The translations under genes and the position numbers were made by a program. Shown piece by piece: positions 17,497 to 20,891 of a stretch of DNA of 20,891 bases (its first letter is position 1; every line of letters begins with the position of its first letter). Source of the stretch: Halopseudomonas salina (GTDB taxonomy: Bacteria; Pseudomonadota; Gammaproteobacteria; Pseudomonadales; Pseudomonadaceae); contig NZ_VTTI01000020.1 in NCBI RefSeq assembly GCF_008641105.1, forward strand, positions 1-20,891, given 5' to 3'. Under the pieces are notes generated by a model, which saw only the letters and a list, made by a program, of their open reading frames with translations, was not told where the DNA came from and searched no databases.

Positions 17497-17632
17497 CCGG
17501 GATCTGGTCTTGCCTTTTGCCCTCCCCCGCATCGGTGGTTGCCCGGCGCTGAATTTATCGGGGAAGCCGGGGGTCATGTCTTGCCTTTTGCAATGCCGGG
17601 ACGGCCGGTATGGCAAAAAGCCAGACCTGACC
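17497..17632. repeat. spacer element 3: direct copy plus 28-bp hairpin
   Basis: GTCTTGCCTTTTGC occurs twice in direct orientation (17507-17520 and 17578-17591), each time preceded by a CCGGG-type segment. The second copy is the left arm of a large imperfect palindrome. Arms 17572-17599 and 17605-17632 pair with five mismatches in 28 positions around a GACGG loop. The right arm reads AAAAAGCCAGACCTGACC. The consensus GGGGTCAGGTCTTGC resembles repeats I have seen beside REP-associated (COG1943) transposases; that link is from memory and untested. Confidence 0.6.
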
Positions 17633-17710
17633 TTGATCACCACTCACATTATACGTCTCGAGCCGGAGCGTTAGATGGCCGTTTCGATAAATATCTATCA
17701 AAAAAGAAGA

Positions 17711-17776
17711 AATAAATGGGACATAAAATAAAGGGGACAGATTTATTTTAAGAAATAAAGGGAACAGATTTATTTT
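17711..17776. repeat. 27-bp tandem repeat, GGGACAGATTTATTT family
   Basis: AAAGGGGACAGATTTATTTT (17730-17749) and AAAGGGAACAGATTTATTTT (17757-17776) differ by one base and are 27 bp apart. A third, decayed copy with AAATGGGACATAAAAT begins near 17714. The same 20-mer recurs at 18735 directly at the stop codon of the ankyrin gene, so that gene is bracketed by direct copies. Confidence 0.8.
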
Positions 17777-17905
17777 CTAGTTTTTTTGGTGATGCATACT
17801 CACATGAACGGAAATATTCTTAAAAAAAATGGTTCACCAGCATCTTATGGAAACGATGATATGTTCGATGGCAAGCACATCTCACCACAGGCAGTGGAGC
17901 CAATA

Positions 17906-18736
17906 ATGAATCGATATGGAATAAGAACGTTCGCCGGTTTTATTCACCCTCGATCTTGGTTGTTCTTTATAGCCTTGTTGGCGGGAACGCAACAAGTAGC
18001 AGGCTTGGAACATAGCGTAGGTAGAATGACCGCCAAAGACGTTTTTGAAGACGCGTCCCTGCGGCGGATCGCAGAAGCTGCTTGCCGAGGCGACGCAGAG
18101 ACCGTTAACCTTTATGCCAGCTCCGGCGTAAATCCAAACGGGTCAGGGTTGGAAGGGCTTACACCTCTGGCGTGGGCCGTGAGTTGTGATAGCGTCGAGG
18201 GTGTCCAAGCGCTCCTTAAGGTTGGGGCAGACCCAAATCAGGCCATAGGCGATGAATTTAGTTCTGTAGTGTACATTGCGGCAGGTCGCAGTGACCCAGG
18301 GCCGCTCAAGGCATTGCTGGAAGCGGGGGCCGAAGCTAACGTTTTTGATCTAAAATCCGAGCGCACCGGGCTTACGCAAGCATTGTCACGCGGGATCGAG
18401 GCAGATGATTGGCGGCATTGGGAATTGCTGTTGGAAAAAGCAGATATTAATCGTCCCATGGACAAGTTTGGGGGGACTATTGCGACTTACGCCGCATCCT
18501 TCAATCAATTCGAGCGCGTTGTCCAGCTACTAGAAAAAGGCTACAGCTACCGATTGCGCCAGCTAGGTAGATACGTGGAAGTATCAGAAGGCCGAGGCGA
18601 ACCTTTTGCTACCTGGCAGAAAAAAGCTATCCAGATTCTAAACAACCGTGGAGTTGTGTTCCCCGTCGGACCTATCGCTCCTGAGCTTCTCTCAGAAGTA
18701 GAGCTGCAGCGACTGCCACCGCGCTACCAGGAGTAA
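17906..18736 (+). CDS. exported ankyrin-repeat protein
   Basis: A 276-residue protein from the ATG at 17906. It has an N-terminal hydrophobic segment (WLFFIALLAGTQQVAG, residues about 18-33) that works as a signal peptide or anchor. Ankyrin-type repeats follow from about residue 52: RIAEAACRGDAETVNLYASS, then GLTPLAWAVSCDSVEGVQAL with LLKVGADPN, then a third unit ending LLEAGAEANVFD, and at least one more degenerate unit (TIATYAASFNQFERVVQLLE). Ankyrin repeats bind proteins. Similar exported ankyrin proteins occur as immunity or accessory partners of secreted effectors, but no effector is next to it here. The start at 17906 has GGAG six bases upstream; an open frame to 17786 begins inside the repeat tract and is not preferred. 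The stop codon merges with another repeat copy. Confidence 0.75.
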   Translation: MNRYGIRTFAGFIHPRSWLFFIALLAGTQQVAGLEHSVGRMTAKDVFEDASLRRIAEAACRGDAETVNLYASSGVNPNGSGLEGLTPLAWAVSCDSVEGVQALLKVGADPNQAIGDEFSSVVYIAAGRSDPGPLKALLEAGAEANVFDLKSERTGLTQALSRGIEADDWRHWELLLEKADINRPMDKFGGTIATYAASFNQFERVVQLLEKGYSYRLRQLGRYVEVSEGRGEPFATWQKKAIQILNNRGVVFPVGPIAPELLSEVELQRLPPRYQE

Positions 18737-18840
18737 AGGGGACAGATTTATTTTTCTAAAGAGAATAAATGGGGTCAGATGAACATTAATCGCAGAGCAA
18801 TACGCCTTTGTTTAGTTTTTATAAATTTTGCTGACCCATT
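18735..18840. repeat. spacer element 4: GGGGACAGATTTATTT copy plus AATGGGGTCAG/CTGACCCATT unit
   Basis: AAAGGGGACAGATTTATTTT begins in the ankyrin stop codon (18735). Then AATGGGGTCAG (18768-18778) and CTGACCCATT (18831-18840) form terminal inverted repeats of a 73-bp AT-rich unit. ATTTATT and AATAAAT between the two motifs also pair. The next gene begins 15-24 bp later. Confidence 0.65.
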
Positions 18841-18864
18841 CCAATAGTCAGGATCTTGAGTCAT

Positions 18865-19410
18865 ATGAACCGATCCGGTACTGGCGAGGAAAGCAGTCGT
18901 GGTACCTTGGTAAGGCCAAGCAAACCACTATACAAGACCCTGTATGACCTAGCCAACTGTTACAACGAGTCAGCAGAAATCATACTCTCCACGATTATCA
19001 CTACCAAGGCAACAGAGTTCATAGCACCTGCAATAATGTGTCGCAGCTTCGCTATCGAGCTTCTACTTAAATTCTTCATAGCCATAGAAAAGCCCGCGGC
19101 TCGATCTAAATCCGATCTTGGTGAAATTGAAGACAATCTCCGAGGCCATAAATATTCAGAACTATTTGATCGACTGGATAATACCTATCAACTATTAATC
19201 GTAGAATGCTTTTCGGACCTCGCGGTCCAGAATACTAGTAAAGATTTGTTCCGCGAGCACTTAATTAATCTAGGGGACGACCCCTTTGTTAAGTGGCGGT
19301 ATATCTACGAGAGCCCAACGACCAAACATATTGACATTAAGCTATTAGGCTTGATAGCAAAATCGCTCGGATTAGTAGCCTACAAAGAGACCCAACGCAA
19401 AATCTCTTGA
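18865..19410 (+). CDS. HEPN-like hypothetical protein
   Basis: A 181-residue all-alpha protein without export signal. The segment IMCRSFAIELLLKFFIAIEK (about 57-76), later GHKYSELFDRLD (about 95-106), resembles HEPN-fold proteins, where a helix of the ELxLKAxL type is followed by GHxLxxLF. The C-terminal part has FVKWRYIYES. The canonical HEPN ribonuclease motif RxxxxH is not evident, so nuclease activity should not be assumed. The start is uncertain: ATG at 18865 is used, while TTG at 18856 is in frame but only two bases from AGGA. It is flanked by related GGTCAGATGAA repeats on both sides. Relation to toxin-antitoxin HEPN/MNT pairs is possible, but no MNT partner is present. Confidence 0.6.
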   Translation: MNRSGTGEESSRGTLVRPSKPLYKTLYDLANCYNESAEIILSTIITTKATEFIAPAIMCRSFAIELLLKFFIAIEKPAARSKSDLGEIEDNLRGHKYSELFDRLDNTYQLLIVECFSDLAVQNTSKDLFREHLINLGDDPFVKWRYIYESPTTKHIDIKLLGLIAKSLGLVAYKETQRKIS

Positions 19411-19429
19411 ACAACAGGAACCTGGTAAT

Positions 19430-19452
19430 TGTGGTCAGATGAAAATTCTCGG
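19430..19452. repeat. spacer element 5 (GTGGTCAGATGAAAATT)
   Basis: GTGGTCAGATGAAAATT begins at 19431, 20 bp after the preceding stop. It aligns with GGGGTCAGATGAACATT at 18771 with two differences in 17 positions, and similarity continues into TCGG. No clear inverted partner was found before the next gene. Confidence 0.5.
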
Positions 19453-19521
19453 TAGAAACACTCTTTTATCCCAGCCTTCTCCTATCAATTGCGCCTTAAA
19501 TATTAAAGGAAGGATTATCAT

Positions 19522-19935
19522 ATGGAATCTGTGAAGAGGACCCTACAGATAGGCGGTATTGAAGTGGAGGCGTGGTATTCTTCCGAGCCACCTGATGGCT
19601 ATATGTACTCGATAGATATCGCCCCACAGTCGGAAGAAAAGCTGTACAAAAAATTTCATTTGATGCGCTTAAGAAACGTCTCCCCCACTGAGCTTCCGGA
19701 GTCGTGCAGTATTGTTTTCCAGAGCCCGAGATCTGAGTTTAAGAGAGTCGACTTCGTTAAAATTAACAAAAAACAAGGGCGATGCGAACTAGAAATCATA
19801 CTCTGCATCGACTTTCGTGATTGGGAAATGAAGGAATCTGTACCTAGCTTTGTTGACAGGTATTGCGATGCTCTAAAAAACCGCCTCCCCGGCGCTCCGC
19901 GGCCCACTAGATTAGAAACACTTCCGCTCCGCTGA
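19522..19935 (+). CDS. hypothetical protein
   Basis: A 137-residue protein with no signal peptide or transmembrane helix and no family that I recognise. It appears alpha/beta, with alternating strands (RTLQIGGIEVEAWYS, then GYMYSIDIAPQ, then CELEIILCIDF) and a C-terminal helix (SVPSFVDRYCDALKNRL) before a Pro/Arg-rich tail. The start ATG at 19522 has a strong AAGGAAGGA ending seven bases upstream, the best ribosome site in the accessory run. It is the last gene before the IS110-family element, whose upstream non-coding region begins at or near the stop codon. Confidence 0.65.
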   Translation: MESVKRTLQIGGIEVEAWYSSEPPDGYMYSIDIAPQSEEKLYKKFHLMRLRNVSPTELPESCSIVFQSPRSEFKRVDFVKINKKQGRCELEIILCIDFRDWEMKESVPSFVDRYCDALKNRLPGAPRPTRLETLPLR

Positions 19936-20117
19936 GTCCCAGCTAGACTTCTTCTGCTGGACAGTGATCGTTAGCTCTTTGGAGGCTTAGTCCCCGTCAA
20001 AAAACATGATCCAGGGGAAGCTGCGGACCCGTTATTGGTGGCGCCTTTTGGCGACCCCGTTTAGGAATGTGATCTGATCCGAGTCCCCGTCCAGTACTTC
20101 TTTGCTGGAGGATTCTC
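19934..20117 (+). ncRNA. candidate guide (bridge) RNA region of the IS110-family element
   Basis: The 180 bp before the transposase is non-coding and rich in hairpins. CCAGC/GCTGG (19939-19960), TCCCC/GGGGA (19991-20018), GGT-GG-CGCC TTTT GGCG-ACC (20037-20056) and TCCAG/CTGGA (20090-20109) are all perfect apart from one GG bulge. The first and last hairpins look alike and both follow GAGTCCC. IS110-group elements are known to encode a structured bridge RNA from the end upstream of the transposase. Assignment here is by position and structure only. Confidence 0.4.
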
Positions 20118-20811
20118 ATGAAGAAGCTCAACTCAGTACGTAACGGTTTACCGGTCATCAATGACCACGCAGCCGGCATAGATATCGGATCTCGCTTCCA
20201 TGTCGTGGCGGTCCCAGCCGACCTTGCTGAGCAACCTGTGCGAACGTTTAGAGCGTTCACAGCTGACCTCGAGTGCATGGCTCAATGGTTGGCCGATATC
20301 GGGGTTACTACCGTAGCGATGGAGTCCACAGGGGTGTACTGGATTCCCGTCTACGAGATTCTGGAAAGCCACGGTTTGCACGTCGTATTGGCCAACGCCC
20401 GCGATGCTCGAGCCGTTCCTGGTCGCAAGACCGACGTTAATGACGCGCAATGGATTCAGCGCCTGCATGCCTGCGGCTTGCTCCGTGCAAGTTTTCATCC
20501 GGATCGTGAGATCGCTGCTTTACGTAGCTACCTACGCTTGAGGGAACGGCATTTGGATTACGCTGCCGCCCATATCCAGCACATGCAGAAAGCGCTTACT
20601 CACATGAACATCCAATTGCACCATGTAGTAGCAGATATTACTGGGGCCACTGGCATGAGGATAATCCGGGCTATTGTTGCTGGTGAGCGGAGCGAAGCAG
20701 CATTGGCAGCCATGCGTGATACTCGCTGCAAGTCGAGCATTGAGACTATCCAGAGCGCTTTGGTTGGCAACTATCAGCCAGAACATGTCTTTGCTCTGAC
20801 CCAGGCGTTAG
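19934..20811 (+). mobile_element. IS110-family insertion sequence, right part missing
   Basis: The left non-coding region and the N-terminal catalytic part of an IS110-family transposase are present. The element stops being recognisable at about 20811, where foreign sequence begins. The precise left end is not determined, because IS110 elements usually lack clear terminal inverted repeats. Confidence 0.75.
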
Positions 20812-20837
20812 CCATCCGAGTTACCCACAACCAGTAG
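20118..20837 (+). pseudogene. IS110-family transposase, C-terminally truncated
   Basis: A 239-residue frame holding the DEDD/RuvC-like domain of IS110-type transposases. Asp22 (GIDIGSRFHVV), Glu69 (VAMESTGVYW), and Asp106 and Asp109 (GRKTDVNDAQW) form the expected catalytic set, and LRSYLRLRERHLDYAAAHIQ is a family landmark. Intact relatives run to well over 300 residues, with a C-terminal Tnp_20 domain carrying a catalytic Ser; that domain is absent. The native reading appears to end after FALTQALA (about 20811), and the last residues (IRVTHNQ) come from the adjoining sequence. GGAGG six bases before the ATG at 20118 supports the start. It is probably inactive unless the rest of the element is supplied elsewhere. 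Confidence 0.85.
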
Positions 20838-20891
20838 ACACCTTCTATAGTTAGGTAGCCCCTAGCAGGAGGTGTGTCATGACCAAGAAAC
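20812..20891 (+). mobile_element. probable left end of a second insertion element
   Basis: Sequence from about 20812 no longer fits the IS110 transposase. It contains an inverted pair ACACCT (20838-20843) and AGGTGT (20870-20875), then a strong AGGAGG (20867-20872) six bases before an ATG. The interruption of a transposase gene and the compact leader suggest another IS. The family cannot be assigned from 80 bp. Confidence 0.45.
20879..20891 (+). CDS. start of a gene running off the window (possible transposase subunit)
   Basis: ATG ACC AAG AAA encodes MTKK, preceded by AGGAGG six bases upstream. MTKK starts are common in IS3-type OrfA proteins, but four codons do not allow identification. 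The Shine-Dalgarno lies partly in the right arm of the AGGTGT inverted repeat. Confidence 0.4.

Larger units (their letters stand above)
17486..17905. other. 420-bp intergenic stretch made mostly of repeats
   Basis: Between the LprI-like gene and the preferred ankyrin start there is no supported gene. It contains spacer element 3 (17497-17632), an isolated GCGTTAGATG (17668-17677), the tandem GGGACAGATTTATTT repeats (17730-17776) and a TTTATTT-TAAG-AAATAAA hairpin (17742-17759). Confidence 0.6.

Noticed and set aside
17413..17643. Minus-strand 76-codon frame across spacer element 3
   Set aside because: It is built from the repeat and hairpin and overlaps the end of the LprI-like gene; its translation shows no protein-like features.
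17668..17677. GCGTTAGATG, identical to the right end of many integron attC sites
   Set aside because: No matching RYYYAAC partner or paired L boxes lie within a plausible attC distance, and the other spacers lack such sites. An isolated half-site is not enough.

Overview
The window reads as a chromosomal segment of a gammaproteobacterium of the Pseudomonas/Halopseudomonas type. The evidence is GC-rich core genes with Pseudomonas-like proteins (Uup, Slt, CheV, NfuA, a 1230-residue MetH, CysI with its DUF934 partner), a REP-type palindrome cluster, and a consensus sigma-28 promoter in front of cheV. No rRNA, tRNA or CRISPR array was seen.

The left two thirds (about 1-14735) is ordinary housekeeping sequence. 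It holds a REP cluster at the 3' end of uup, then uup (-) divergent from slt (+). Slt converges on cheV (-) across a strong bidirectional hairpin. Next come nfuA (-), a DJ-1/PfpI-family gene (-), and divergently metH (+), followed closely by a MATE exporter and a DUF2970 membrane protein. A 40-codon minus-strand membrane microprotein converges on that group. The assimilatory sulfite reductase pair cysI-DUF934 follows and ends in a good intrinsic terminator at 14707-14734. Sulfite reduction (CysI/DUF934), methionine synthesis (MetH) and Fe-S maturation (NfuA) give this part a sulfur theme.

From about 14.74 kb the character changes. Base composition becomes AT-rich, and seven short or medium genes follow, all on the plus strand, mostly exported or unrecognised. 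They are a bacterial-PH/SHOCT-like protein, two lipoproteins, a LprI/DUF1311-like secreted protein, an exported ankyrin-repeat protein, a HEPN-like protein and an unknown. Most of the spacers carry a recurring motif (GGGGTCAGAT or GGGGACAGATTTATTT and relatives) starting 0-27 bp after a stop codon. In four spacers it is paired with an inverted partner, making 50-75 bp hairpin-ended units. This cassette-like layout, without recognisable integron attC sites, is the most interesting feature of the window.

The right edge is mobile DNA: the left part of an IS110-family element with a structured upstream region that could encode its guide (bridge) RNA. Its transposase reading frame is cut at about 20.81 kb by what looks like the start of a second, unidentified insertion element.
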